NCBI GenBank assembly: GCA_034509755.1
Contig: CM067555.1
Span: forward strand, 22,394,142 to 22,458,141
Direction of reading: 5' to 3'
Source: Anisodus tanguticus
Taxonomy: Eukaryota; Streptophyta; Magnoliopsida; Solanales; Solanaceae
DNA length: 64,000 nucleotides
The position numbers and the translations under genes are program-made. Under the pieces are notes generated by a model. It was not told the DNA's origin. It searched no databases and saw only the letters and a list, made by a program, of their open reading frames with translations. Within the stretch, counting starts at the first letter, position 1, and each line of letters starts with the position of its first letter. This document shows positions 24,808 through 36,703 of the stretch, in pieces.

Positions 24808-26187
24808 GATATATACATTGATTAATTGTGGTTTGGCAATGTGATATGATTGGTTATTAGAACCTGGGTGAGACCCTGATTTAGTTAGATTGGATTGATT
24901 AAACTCGACTGAAATGGTCACTATGATTGAGCTTGTCTCTGTAAATACTTTGAAATATAACTGATTCTACCGGATCGGGTTGATAGACATCATTAGGCTA
25001 GTCTCTGAGAACACTTGGAATATAAGATGATCTTGTTGACTTAAATTGATTACCATGCGTGGCTTGTTTCTTGTGCATGGGTTTTTTGTTTTATATTTTG
25101 TAAGTCCAAGTATTTGATGTCTACTACCACCATGATCGGAATTTTCATTATGTCAAGACTATTGTCTAGATCTAGGGATAATATGTCCAATTGTAGGTTG
25201 TCTGATAATTTACCGTGTGACTCATTACGAGTCTAGTAAGGATCTTGTGATAAACGTTGCTATGGGAAAAGTAGACATGAATGATCTATGTGTGTCAGAC
25301 GGTAGCTGTATAGAATCTTAACTAAGTCTAAGGCTAATGATAATAAGGGTGTTAATGTATTCATGGATAATTTAGTTATAATACTCTGGGTAAGTATTCT
25401 TAGAAGGTTATTGTGATCTAAGTGTTTAATTGCTAATCGATTTATTAAGTCGGGTATGTGGGATTAAGCTTGAATATGACTTCGACAAGAGAGTACTAGT
25501 CGGTGGTACTATGATAGTAAGGTCTCTATATATATGAATGGATTGATTGTACTTGACTGTGATTGGAACCATATGTCACCAATGTGACTTGTCAAATCAG
25601 TGTATTTATACGTGTACAATGTGACTTATATGGCTATTGAACTGTCTAGTATAGGCTTATCTGGTGTCAAAATGATATTTAACTCTGTTATGTATCTTCT
25701 ATCGTTGTTCCTATGATGTCTATGGGGGTATGTTGTGTACTTATGCTACGGTTGCTTCATCTTTTCTGATGCAGATACAGGTCCCTCTACTAGTTCGCGA
25801 GCTCGAGTGTGATTTCGGGCAGGTGGATTTCATCATTCCACAGTGAGGATGCTTCTTCCGTCATGCCTTGGATTCTTAGTCTCTTACTCCATCTTTACAT
25901 TTGGATTTGAAAGACGTAGTTAGACATTTTGATTATGTTATTCAGTTTGACCTATATCACATTCATTAGGACTTGTATTCCACATTAGTGCTCTTGTATT
26001 ATAGACCAGATCATTTAGGGGTGTGCTTATTGTTCAACTATTTATGCATTTATATTACAAGACATATGTTGTAGTATCTTGTTATCTTCTGCTTTTATTT
26101 GTGTTATCATATGAGCTTTTCGAGAGTGGTTCGCCTACCGATGGGATATGTAGGTGCCACCATGATTCTTGAAAAAGGGTCGTGACA
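24808..26187 (+). repeat. 3' portion of a gypsy 5' LTR
   Basis: Matches 32,230-33,617 closely along its length (for example TCAGACGGTA(G/C)CTGTATAGA at 25,298 and 32,723). It ends GGGTCGTGACA, followed by AAG and a primer site. The left part is missing and is probably the piece beginning at 5837. Confidence 0.8.
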
Positions 26188-26191
26188 AAGT

Positions 26192-26202
26192 TGGTATCAT
26201 AG
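26192..26202 (+). other. Primer-binding site (tRNA-Met, mutated)
   Basis: TGGTATCATAG, four bases after the LTR end, one base from TGGTATCAGAG. Confidence 0.75.
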
Positions 26203-29200
26203 ATTTAGGTTAAACTGTCTTAAATACAAGAGCGATGTCTAGTAGTGTCTTGCGGATTAGTGCGTAGATGTCTGTACTTATCTTTGAGACGCCATGAGAC
26301 ATTTAGGAAACCTCTTTATTCATTCCTTTTGTGCTAAGTTGAATCAAATTAGTATCTAAACTTCTTCATCCTATTCTATCACAAATGGTGGTAACACGCT
26401 TTTAAATTCATGCGTGAGTAGTTCGATATGATGTCACACGGTAGGGTATGATTTCTGCTACCATGATACGGGAGTGTGACCAAGTTTAGTCTCCAGCGAT
26501 GATTTAAGGGTATTGTTGATTGGGGTTAGGTTTGTGACTCTTCTGTCCGGTGGTATCTTTACAAAATGGGAATGACAATTTAGAGATGCAAGAGAAAGAA
26601 TTTGGATGGATTAATATCTAATGTATGAAGGAAAACATTGGTATCTGACGTGTTGGTTGGGACAAGTTGTAAGGTGTACGAGGGTGGATGTCGTATAGGC
26701 TTCGAATTGATAGTATTGTGATAGAAGAATAGAATTTATGGATGTGAGTCTTTTCAAGGAATGGTTTTCTTTTCAAGACCATGTGGCAATATTACTTGTG
26801 ATGAGTGAAGCTTAGTGGAATAGACAGTTGCGTTTCTTTACCTAAATTATGTGGTCGTAGGTTCACTTGGCATTTTGAGGTTAATGACGACAGGGGAGTT
26901 GTTGAAACCAAGAGATTGTTCATTTGTGAGTTATTTCATGGTGTTTAGTATCGTGTGAGTGTAAACGTCGTGTATGCATTGGTATGTTAGACTTGATGTA
27001 GGCTAATGGGAGCCAGTGATCGGCGAATAGGAAGAACTTTAGTGCTGGATGATGTGAGGTTCTATTGAGGGGTTACTGGGTGTTGGATTAGTTCTTGGAT
27101 AAGATTTGTGAGCATGATGTTTAAAGGTTAGTACTCAGAAAGTCCTTTAGTTACTGGTATAATAACTTTGGAGGTGACTGAAGGATAGGGAAATTACACG
27201 GTTAGTTGGATATGTTATGGTTTGGCAAAATAAGGTAAAGATTGGGTTTTCACAGGCAAACATTAAATAGACTCTCGAATAATGTGCTAGTAAATAGGAA
27301 TATTCATGGTAACGGGTTGATGATAGTTTGATCTAATTCTAGTTGTGAAAGGCTTAAGGTATCAATTATCGGGTCAGTGAATGCATGGATTGGTATAGAA
27401 AGAGGATTATTTTAGTTAAGGATTTTTGGCAAGGGTATTTCGACGAAACTATATGAGAATGTTAGCATGAGTGTATGTTCGGTAATTAGGGATCACTTTC
27501 GGATTATGGATCAGTTTAGTGATGGTTCGGGTTATCGTTTGGGTACTAAATGATTGATTGGTCAGAGTAACCAGAGTGGATTGGTACCTTTCCTAGTGGT
27601 TCGAGTGAGGCGAGGGAAGCTCTTTGTTCTGGAGTATGCGATGTCCTACTATTTCCAGGATCGATTCGGTTATATTGCTATGCCTATGATATTTCAATAC
27701 TCTCTAGAACATGTTTTAGTAATGATCAGTTGTTAATGGTGAATATGATTGAAATGAAAGGTGGAAATGTAAGGATTTCGATAAATGCGTGGTTGATCTA
27801 ATTTGGAATGACTAAGGTGACTCTGCGTGATAGGGTAGGATTTGGGTTTAAAACAATGGAAATTCTTGGGTTAGATGTAGATTATGGTGGCATTATTTTT
27901 GTATCTTTCAGACCGAGTGAAATTATTTGATAAGGATGGTAAATAGTGAGACGTGAAAAATAGAGGTTTGACAAGGTGTCCAAAGTCTGGGTGTGTTAAG
28001 AGAGCGTACAAAGAGTATTTGATGTATTCAGAGTTCATGGGGTTCTATCAGACTTACATATTGGGTAGAAGTTGAGAAATATAAAGGTTACAATAAAATG
28101 TACAGATCTTCGGTACTGAGTTGATGACTTGGATAGAATCCATCATTTGAAGTTGTGGTGACGGCACGTGATCGATTGTTCATGAAAAAGAGATGGAAGA
28201 GGTCATAGTATGATTATAGAAAGCATACAGGCTAATTTGGAATTAGTCCAAGCAGCAATCGATAAGTTAGATATTGAGCATTTTATTCCGGGTCAGAGTT
28301 GTTCATTTGAGGTTGGGTGGCTTGATTCTTTGTTGCGTGAAGGACTTATGGAATTCTGGTAAACCACCGATGAGGGTTCGATGGATTTCTATTAGGAAAG
28401 GAAGTATGATGGTGTTACCTGTTCTCATAGAAATTGCAAGTAGGATTGATGATATTCTTTGGATGATAGCGATTCAGAGATTCCTAGTGGTTTGCATGGG
28501 TACTTGGTGTGTATTAAGTAGCTAGAAATGGTTGTGGGAAGTCTTTGGTGTGATCAGTTGATTTTATACGGATTGAGCGACGCAAGATAATCGGAGTTCT
28601 ACTTATATTATGGGGATTTGGAGATTTGAGGGAAATTAGGCTCATGAAGCAAGTTCTTATGTTTCTAAGGAATCTTGATGTGAAGGAAGGCATTGATAGT
28701 TGAGAAGGAAGACTAGTAGAATCAGACTATGTTACTGGTACAAATTGGACTATGATTGTGGCTACAACTAAATAATTATGGCGATTATTGTGATAATTTG
28801 TTAATTCAATCGAACGCGTAAAGAGGTATGGTTGTGATCAAATTAGGGATTTCGAGTAGGGTTAGTTCTTACATTTAAGACTCAGTTGGGAAAGAAAGTT
28901 CAGTTATGAAGGAATAGAGATTTGTGGTGTTGATGGAAATTGTTAGTGAGTTAAGAGAGCATACAAAGAGTATTTGATGTATTCAGAGTTCATGGGGTTC
29001 TATCAAGCCTACGTATTGGGTAGAAGTTGAGAAACATAAAGGTTACAATCAAATGTACAGATCTTCGGTACTTAGTTGATGACTTGGATAGAATCCAGCA
29101 TTTGAAGCTATGGTGACGACACATGATTAATTGTTCATGAAAAAGGAGATGGAAGAGGTCATAGCATGATTATGGAAAGCATACAGGCTAATTTGGAATC

Positions 29201-30059
29201 AGTCCATGGAGCTATCGATAAGTTAGATATTGAGCATTTTATTCCGGGTCAGAGTTGTTCATTTCAGGCCAGGTGGCTTGATTTTCTGTTGCGGGAAGGA
29301 CTTATGGTATTCTGGTAAACCACCGACAAGGGTTCCATGGATTTCTATTAGGAAATGAAGTATGATAGTGTTACATGTTCTCATAGAAATTGCAAGTAGG
29401 ATTGATGATATTCTTTGGATGATAGCGATTCAGACATTCCTAGTGGTTTGCATGGGTACTTGGTGTGTATTAAGTAGCTAGAAATGGTTGTGGGAAGTCT
29501 TGGGTGTGATCAGTTGATTTTATACGGATTGAGCGAGGCAAGATAATCGGTAGTTCTGCTTATATTATGGGGATTTGGAGATTTGAGGAAAATTAGGCTT
29601 GTGCGCGAGTTATTGTATTTCTAAGGAATCTTGATGCGAAGGAAGGCATTGATAGTTGAGAAAGAAGACTAGTAGAATCAGACTATGTTATTGGTACATA
29701 TTGGACTATGATTGTGGCTACAACTAAATAATTATGGCGATTATTGTGATAATTTGTTGATTCAATCGAACGCGTAAAGAGGTATGGTTGTGATCAAATT
29801 AGGGATTTCGAGTAGGGTTAGTTCTTACATTTAAGACTAAGTCATTAAAGAAACTTCGGTTGTGAAGGAATAGAGATTTGTGGTGTTGAGGGAAATTGTT
29901 AGTCAGTTTTGAGTGATCAAGTAAGCAGGCAATACTATCATTTTATTTCTGCATGTTTAGGCTTTCATGAGGTTATGATAGGGATTCCTTAGTTACTCGT
30001 CATCCTTTATGCCTTTTTTTCTATGTTCGAGAATGAACGTTTGTTTAATTGATAACTGA
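26203..30059 (+). pseudogene. Decayed gypsy interior, with a large tandem duplication
   Basis: Homologous to 9113-11929 and to 1-945. Faint reverse transcriptase remains are readable at about 28,085-28,165: a K-VTIK, then V-DDLDRIHHLK string that fits the plant gypsy segment LNKVTIKN...IDDLFDRIQGA, with SSWGS just before it (compare SPWGAPV). The same string is repeated at about 29,040-29,110. All frames carry stops. Just before the 3' LTR, 'TATGTTCGAGAATGAACG' (30,022) corresponds to the usual end of the pol reading frame in this group. This is the interior of the 27.8 kb element. Confidence 0.6.
27997..29907 (+). repeat. About 954-bp direct tandem duplication in the gypsy interior
   Basis: TTAAGAGAGC(G/A)TACAAAGAG begins copy 1 at 27997 and copy 2 at 28951. 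The copies stay collinear to GGAAATTGTTAGT(G/C)AG at their ends. They differ by scattered substitutions and small indels, so the duplication is old but younger than much of the element's decay. It duplicates part of the reverse transcriptase region. Confidence 0.85.
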
Positions 30060-31408
30060 TGTAACGACCCGTCCGGTCATTTTTAGCAAAAGACCTTTAT
30101 TTGCTTGTTTGACCTTTCCCGTAGAGTCTATGAGAGGTTTGTGATGTGTGGGGATGGGTGGCACGGATTCCGATGCCTATTTACATGAGCTTCGGATGAA
30201 AATTCCAAAACTAGAAACTTAGAGTTGTATAGTTTGACTCAAAGTTAAGTTTTGACAATATGGGTTCGTTCCTGTGTTTCGTCGCTTCCGATAGTTCCGG
30301 AGGGTCATTTATGACTTGGTTGAGTCATTAATTCGCTTCTCAAAGTAATCAAATGTATTTTGTGGCTTGATTTGTGAAGTTTAGATATTTAGTTTTCCCA
30401 GACAATTCTTTAGAAAAGTATGCCTTAGCTCAGTTGAGTGGGAAATCTGAAGGTACGAGCAAGTTCGTAGGACTGTTTACCCTAGACGAGCATGTCTTGG
30501 TGACGTGGGCCTGAGTTGGAAAAAAACCCCGCTGAGGCGGTTTCACTTGACACATCGCCTCAGCACCACGGTGAACACGACTCCACGAAGCGGACTCGCC
30601 CCTGCGGTAAGACCATCTACCAAGGTGGAAATTTCACACTTTCCAAACCTTCACTTCGGTCAGCCAACCTCCCGTCGAGGCAGACATGCGGGAGTGAAAA
30701 TATGTACTACCGAGGTGGACTCCAGACATCAGAATATGGGAAAACAACCCAAACCTCTACCAAACACCTGAAACACTCTCGAGACCACCTGGACAGAAAA
30801 CAAACATGCTCATCTACGGTAAATAGTGATATGAACTCGCTCGTACCCTCGTATTTTCCATTCAACCGAGCGAATACATACTTTTCTAAAAAAATGTTTG
30901 GCAAAACCAAATATGTAACCTTTACAAATAAAGCAACAAAACACATATGATTGCCTTAGAAAGTGAACCAATAACTTGACTAATTCATAAATGACCCTCC
31001 AGAACTACAAAAAGCGACGGAACTCGGGAATGAACCCATATCGTCAAAAGTCAACTTTGAGTCAAACTGTCCAACTTTAAGTTTCTAGTTTTGAGTTTTT
31101 CATTCAAAACTCATATAAATAGGCCTCTAGATTCGTACCACCCATCCTAGCACATCACAAACCCCTCATAGAGTCTATAGAAAGGGTCAAACAAGCAAAT
31201 AAAGGTCTTTAGTTAAAAAAGACTAGGCAGGTCATTAAATTAGATATTAATTAAACTAATGTTCGTCCTCGAATGGAGAAAAAAAAGGCACGAAGGCTGA
31301 TGAGTAACTAAGGAATCTCCATCATAACCTCATGAAAGCCCCAATAGGAAGAAATAAAATGATAGCATAGCCTACGTACTTAATCAGTCAAAACTCATCA
31401 ACAATTTT
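29906..31408. repeat. Large inverted repeat made of gypsy 3' interior plus LTR start
   Basis: 29906-30495 is repeated in reverse at 30806-31408. Both arms hold the end of the gypsy interior and the LTR start. Matching pairs include GACCTTTATTTGCTTG (30,092) with its complement at 31,189, and CATAACCTCATGAAAGCC (31,323) with its complement near 29,960. The loop (about 30,496-30,805) is LTR sequence present only in the inverted copy. Divergence between arms is modest. A transcript would fold into a hairpin of about 600 base pairs. The 144-codon + strand frame inside the loop is antisense LTR, not a gene. Confidence 0.8.
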
Positions 31409-33617
31409 TTAGACTGTGATAAAAGTAAGTAGTAGTTATAAATGTTGAGGGATATTGAGTGTTTTTTAGGGTCCCACTCAAATGGTTGTCATAAAGGTTG
31501 AGTGGGTACCGGTGTTGAACTGTGTTGATGGGTAATTTGGGAAATCAACCTTAAGCTAATTCTGATTGCCATTATGTGGGCTCGTCGCCATTATGTGGGC
31601 TCGTCGCCATATTTAATATTGTCGTATTTATTCAACACATATATTTTGATATGATATCCTAATTATACTTGGATTATTATGGTTGGACTGTTTGGTATGA
31701 TATCCTGATAGTACTTGGATTATTATGGTTGGACTGTTGATATGATATTCAGATTGTACTTGGGTTACTTGTTGAATTATGAAAGCATGTGTTATTCATC
31801 TCATACACTTGGTTGTGTCTCATATATTCTAATTTCTTGCATTTTATTGTCATTTGCATTCATAAACTCATGGTTCTGATGATATTGATATGAGAGTGGT
31901 ATGAAAATGATATGAGTCCAAGGGACCGAAAAAGGTAACAACATTATGGGATTATGGAAATATTGAGATGATGATGATGATGATACTGATGGCTTGGGTT
32001 GCATGCCGCAACAAGTATGATGATACGTGGTGATCGGGATTGCACGACTGCAACATAATTTTACTCAGCCAAGAGCTAGGCTCCCTAATGCAACGAGAAA
32101 TTTCAGAGCGGAGGGGTATATGGACTTTCCAGGTCCCCCATTTGTGTACGGATCATAATAAAACCTTGACGTATTATATACCGATTTTATAAAGGTACAT
32201 GGCATTTGCATTTGTATTCATATCATATATACATCTATACATTGATTAATTATGGTTTGGCAATGTGATATGGTTAATTATTGGATCCTGGGTGAAGCCC
32301 TAATTTACTTGGATTAGATTGATTATACTCGACCGAAATGGTCACTTTGATTGAGCTTATCTCTGTGAATACTTGGAAATATAATTGATTCTATCGAATC
32401 GGGTTGATGGCCATTATTAGGCTGGTCTCTAAGAACACTTGGATAAAGGGGTTGATCTGGTTGACATAAATTGGTTGCCATGCATGGCTTGATTTCTTGT
32501 GTATGGGTTTTATGGTTTATATTTTGTAAGTCCAAGTATTTGATGTCTACTACCACCATGATCCGAAATGTCATTATGTCAAGACTATTGTCTAGATCCA
32601 GGAAAAATATGTGATATTGTATGTTGTCTGATAATTGACCGTGTGACTGATAACGAGTCTAGTAAGGATCCTATGATAAGTGTTGCTATGGGAAAAGTAG
32701 ACATGAATTATCTATGTGTGTCAGACGGTACCTGTATAGAATCTTAACTATGTTTAAGTCTAAGGATAATAAGGGTGTTAATGTCTTCATGGCTAATTTA
32801 GTTATAATACTATGGGTAAGTATTCTTTGAAAGTTATTGTTATCTAAGTGTTTAATTTCTAATTGATGGGTTAAGTCGGTATGTGGCGTTAAGCTTGAAT
32901 ATGACTTGGACAAAAGAGTACTAGTCGGTGGGTACTATGATAGTAAGGTCCCTGTATATGTGAATGGATTAATTGTACTTGACTGTGATTGGAACCTTAT
33001 GTGACCAATTTGACTTGTTAAATCAGTGTATTGATATGTGTACAACGTGACTTATATGGGCTACTGAACTATCTAGTATAGGCTTATCTGGTGTCAACTT
33101 GATATTTATCTCTGTTATGTATCTTTCATCATTGTCAGCCTATGATGTCTACCGGGATACGTTGTGTACTCATGCTACACTTGTTACATCTTTTTTTATG
33201 TAGATATAGGTCCCTCTACTAGTTTGCGAGCTCGAGTGTGAGTCTGGGTAGGTGGATTTCGGCATTCCAGAGTGAGAATTCTTCTTTTGGCATGTCTTGG
33301 ATGCTTATTCTCTTAATTTGTCCTTACATTTGGATTCGAAAGACGTAGTTAGACATTTTAATTATGTTATTCAGTTTGGCCTATGTTCCCTTCATTTAGA
33401 CTTGTACTCCGCATTAGTGCTATTGTATTATAGACCAGATCATTTGGGGGTGTGCTTGTTATTTAGACTATTTCTGCATTTATATTACTAAACATATGTT
33501 GTAGTATCTTGTTATCTTCAGCTTTTATTTGTGTTATCATGTCAGCGTTTCGGGAGTGGTTTGCCTACTGGTGGAATATGTAGGTGCCATCACGATTCCT
33601 GAAAAAGGATCGTGACA
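30060..33617 (+). repeat. Rearranged gypsy 3' LTR
   Basis: Starts TGTAACGACCCGTCC, runs to about 30,495, is interrupted by the inverted copy (to 31,408), then continues as + strand LTR to GGATCGTGACA (33617). The segment 32,230-33,617 matches the LTR end at 24,808-26,187. GCATG follows. A 19-bp tandem pair (GCCATTATGTGGGCTCGTC) is present at about 31,570-31,608. Confidence 0.7.
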
Positions 33618-33622
33618 GCATG

Positions 33623-36600
33623 TAACTAAACCTAGGATGGTCTAAAAACCAGCTTAGCAAACCTGTTTAGATAGTAATGTCATTACTGGACTGTTTTAGT
33701 TAGAAGTTATGATTAGTTCAAGAATGGTTTGGTGTTAATGTGAGTTGTAATGATCTAATTTACCTATGATATGAGTCATTTTTCTTTGTATAATAAAAAA
33801 CATGGAACTTGCGTTCCTTATTTGTCTCCCTGCCTAAGTTTTAAATAAATCTGAGCTTTGATGTACTTGATATGTCAGTAACTCTATTTGAAATGGTCTT
33901 AGACATAACAAAATGGACATAGGGCTCAACTAAGCATAAACATGCCAGAGAAATGTCTTAGGATACCCATTTACTGTCAATTCTGGAGAAATGGTGGTCT
34001 GTGTGTTTTGATTAGTATCATATGAACCAAAAAGGCTAACAATGTTAAGACTTAAACTGGAGAGGTTGTTTGAGTTTATTCCAATAGTGTCATGTTGCTC
34101 TTAAGGGTGTAAAACCTTAAAATGAACTCCAAAGTGACTTGTCTTGTGTCATTATGTTTGTTTAAAACTCATGATATGATTGTTTCATGCCTAAAATAAC
34201 TCATCTAGTTCTGGAATACAACATGCTACCTGCCTGGGTGTCTGTTTAGTCCATATTATACCTTTCCCTACCTACATTATTTAGGTTAGAACAAATAGGG
34301 ATAGAAGTGACACTGTTGTACTATTTCTAGTTTTGGCATCTCGACATCTGAGTTTGTATGAGCATTTAAGTAATGTATGATCATGTTTGAGTCTGCTTAA
34401 TTATCCAAATGACCCTCAGGACCCCATTTAGCCTAGTTATTATGTCTTGTGGGCTTATATGTTGTTCTGCACTTCTATGTTCAAATTTATCTAGGTTGTC
34501 TATTTGAATCTTGAAATGGCATCATGTGTGTATTGTTTGGGCTGGCAGATAATTATTCTTAGGACCCCTTACTAATTTTTTGACCCAAACAACCCTCTGA
34601 ATATCTTGACATGACCTTACTCTGTATATGTTCTATTGTTTAAGTCATTTCACTTGTTTTAGTCTCAAATTATCATGCATAACCAATGCCTAGACAAATA
34701 GAAGATAATATGATGTATTTGAGATAGTCTATTATTTCTTAACTTCAAGTCTAGTATATATGGTTGGAAGGGAGTGTATTTACGTCTGAATATACATGGG
34801 GGTATGGGAATTAATGACTTGATACTTCAATATATCCTTTGTATGTCTTCTGCTAGTTCCCTGTATACCATGCATATACATAAAGTGTGTGTTTATGTGA
34901 TGTCTCTACAAGCATACTTCTGTTTGAGAATTTCTTGCCTCTTCTTCTTTGTGTTTATTTGAGTTTGTTCAAGTATACAACCTGATATACAACCCATCTA
35001 TCGGGTATACCCAGTATATCAGATGTATAGAGGTTGTATATAATTTTGTATGCCATACCATGTTTATTGCTGGGTTCAGCCCGTTTTATGTTACTTTTTC
35101 TTTGTCTTTCTTCATGATCGTAGCCATTGGGCTGAGCCCATTAATCTGATTATGTCATAACACAATCGTCAATTGACTTCTCAAAAATAGGCCAAGCCCA
35201 ATTCAATGCCTTTGTTTTGAATTTAGTAGTTAAATGTATGTTGTTTTCTAATGTTAACCATATACCCTAGCTGTTAGAATATATTCTGCTTCTTTTGTGT
35301 TTTAATTTCTACATGATGCGTGTGCGATTTGTAATCGCTTGCATTCTATTTAGATAATTTCGAGTACGTTGTAACTAGCATCTTCATTTTGCCCTCTTCC
35401 TCTCCCACTACTGATGCACGACGGATGGGCCCTATGCGCTTATCAACTTCTCCAGCCAGTTGGGCCAAGGCCCAACTAATCATTTTTATCGAGTCCGTTT
35501 GTAGCTACGCTTTAAGGCCCAGCTATGGGTGAAAATAGCCAACTGGTGGGCTTCGGTAGGTCCATCAGCCTGAACTCTCCTCTTTCATTTCTCTATATGT
35601 GTATATATTGTATATTATTTGTAATAAAAAATACTTTGTACACTATGGGAATCCCTATGGTTATGAATTTAGGATAGACAAATGATATGTACATCGTTTA
35701 GTTAGGGACGCTAAAATAATTTCAACAAAATATAACTTGGATTGAATTTGGACTAAAGGCCGGACCGTTTTTGGGTTGAAATTAGATTGTTAGCATTTTC
35801 TACAAATCTGGACTTTTGGGCATGTAAACCGAGTAGAAAATAAATTAAATTGGGCCATATATCACCTTTAATAGCTGGGCTTTGTTTTGAAGTACATTGA
35901 AAATGAATTGATTTTAAATGGAGTTGGAATGATATACTCAAATCTGAATCTTCGGAAAAAAATCCAAGTTGGCCTAAAATTGGAAATTATAAAGTTGATT
36001 TGTTGGGGTAAGCTTAACTCAAAAGATTTTAAGGATTAAAATGCCTATTTTAGACTTGAGTTGAATTATGGGTTTGGAGTGACTATGGAATATGAATTGA
36101 CTCTTTGGGATATAGCATGAGAAAAAGGGAAATTGTTTTTTTCCTAATCTTTCAAAAAATCAAAACTTGTCATTATAAATGGATTACACTCTTTTTTACT
36201 TTTAAAAGATTTTTTTCAAAATGAGCAAGTGATATTGGACTAAATAGTAGAGTTCTACTCAAGTTAATTCTTGGGTGTTCTTAGTCTGAAAATAAGTTGA
36301 CTCAATTATCCGTGTGAAAACTATTTTTGGCGGAAGTTTAATTTTTTTATTTTAAAAAAACCTTTTAGTTATGAAATAAATAAATGATAAGAATTTTGTG
36401 GCAATTTAAATACTTTTAAGCAATTCACATCATTTAGACATGCTATAGAATCCGAAAGTCAACTGTATTCTATGGATCCTTAATACCGGGGTGTTAAACA
36501 CCTTCCCTGAGGGACCACCAGAATTCTTACCTCGACTCTGGTTTAGATAGGATTTTTCATTAACTTGAATAAACCCTTTCAACTTGGTTTTTCTAATTTA

Positions 36601-36703
36601 CCTATAAATTAGGTAGCGACTCTAAAAAATATTATCCGACTTAGAGCACCAACAACCTCTTAGTATCTTTTATGCCTCCTTGTAAAAGTGGACCATAACA
36701 GAT
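33623..36703 (+). repeat. Second part of the split Tat/Ogre-like LTR
   Basis: Resumes directly after the GCATG duplication. It contains several 'GGCCCA' rich phrases (35,100-35,560). Near its end is the string GGGTGTTAAACACCTTCCC with CAGAATTCTTACCT, followed by AATTAGGTAGCGACTCT, which resembles the end region of Tat/Ogre LTRs (GGTGGCGACTC). The right border is taken near ATAACA(GAT) at 36,700. With the left part it would be a 4.6 kb solo LTR. No genes are seen; the short frames at 34774-35149 look random. Confidence 0.5.

Larger units (their letters stand above)
5837..33617 (+). mobile_element. 27.8 kb nested gypsy complex bounded by GCATG target duplications
   Basis: The left boundary is TGTAACGATCCGTCC (5837) and the right boundary is GGATCGTGACA (33617), the canonical two ends of one gypsy LTR type. 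GCATG occurs immediately outside both (5832-5836 and 33618-33622). The start of the left LTR matches 30060-30495, and 24808-26187 matches 32230-33617. The simplest reading is one gypsy element whose 5' LTR was broken (about 6.9-24.8 kb) by further gypsy insertions. Its interior (26188-30059) and 3' LTR (30060-33617) are contiguous. A chance 5-bp match is about 1 in 1000. Confidence 0.6.

Noticed and set aside
30505..30950. 144-codon frame on the + strand
   Set aside because: It lies in the inverted LTR copy; the same DNA in the other orientation is LTR at 5837-6560. No protein features.
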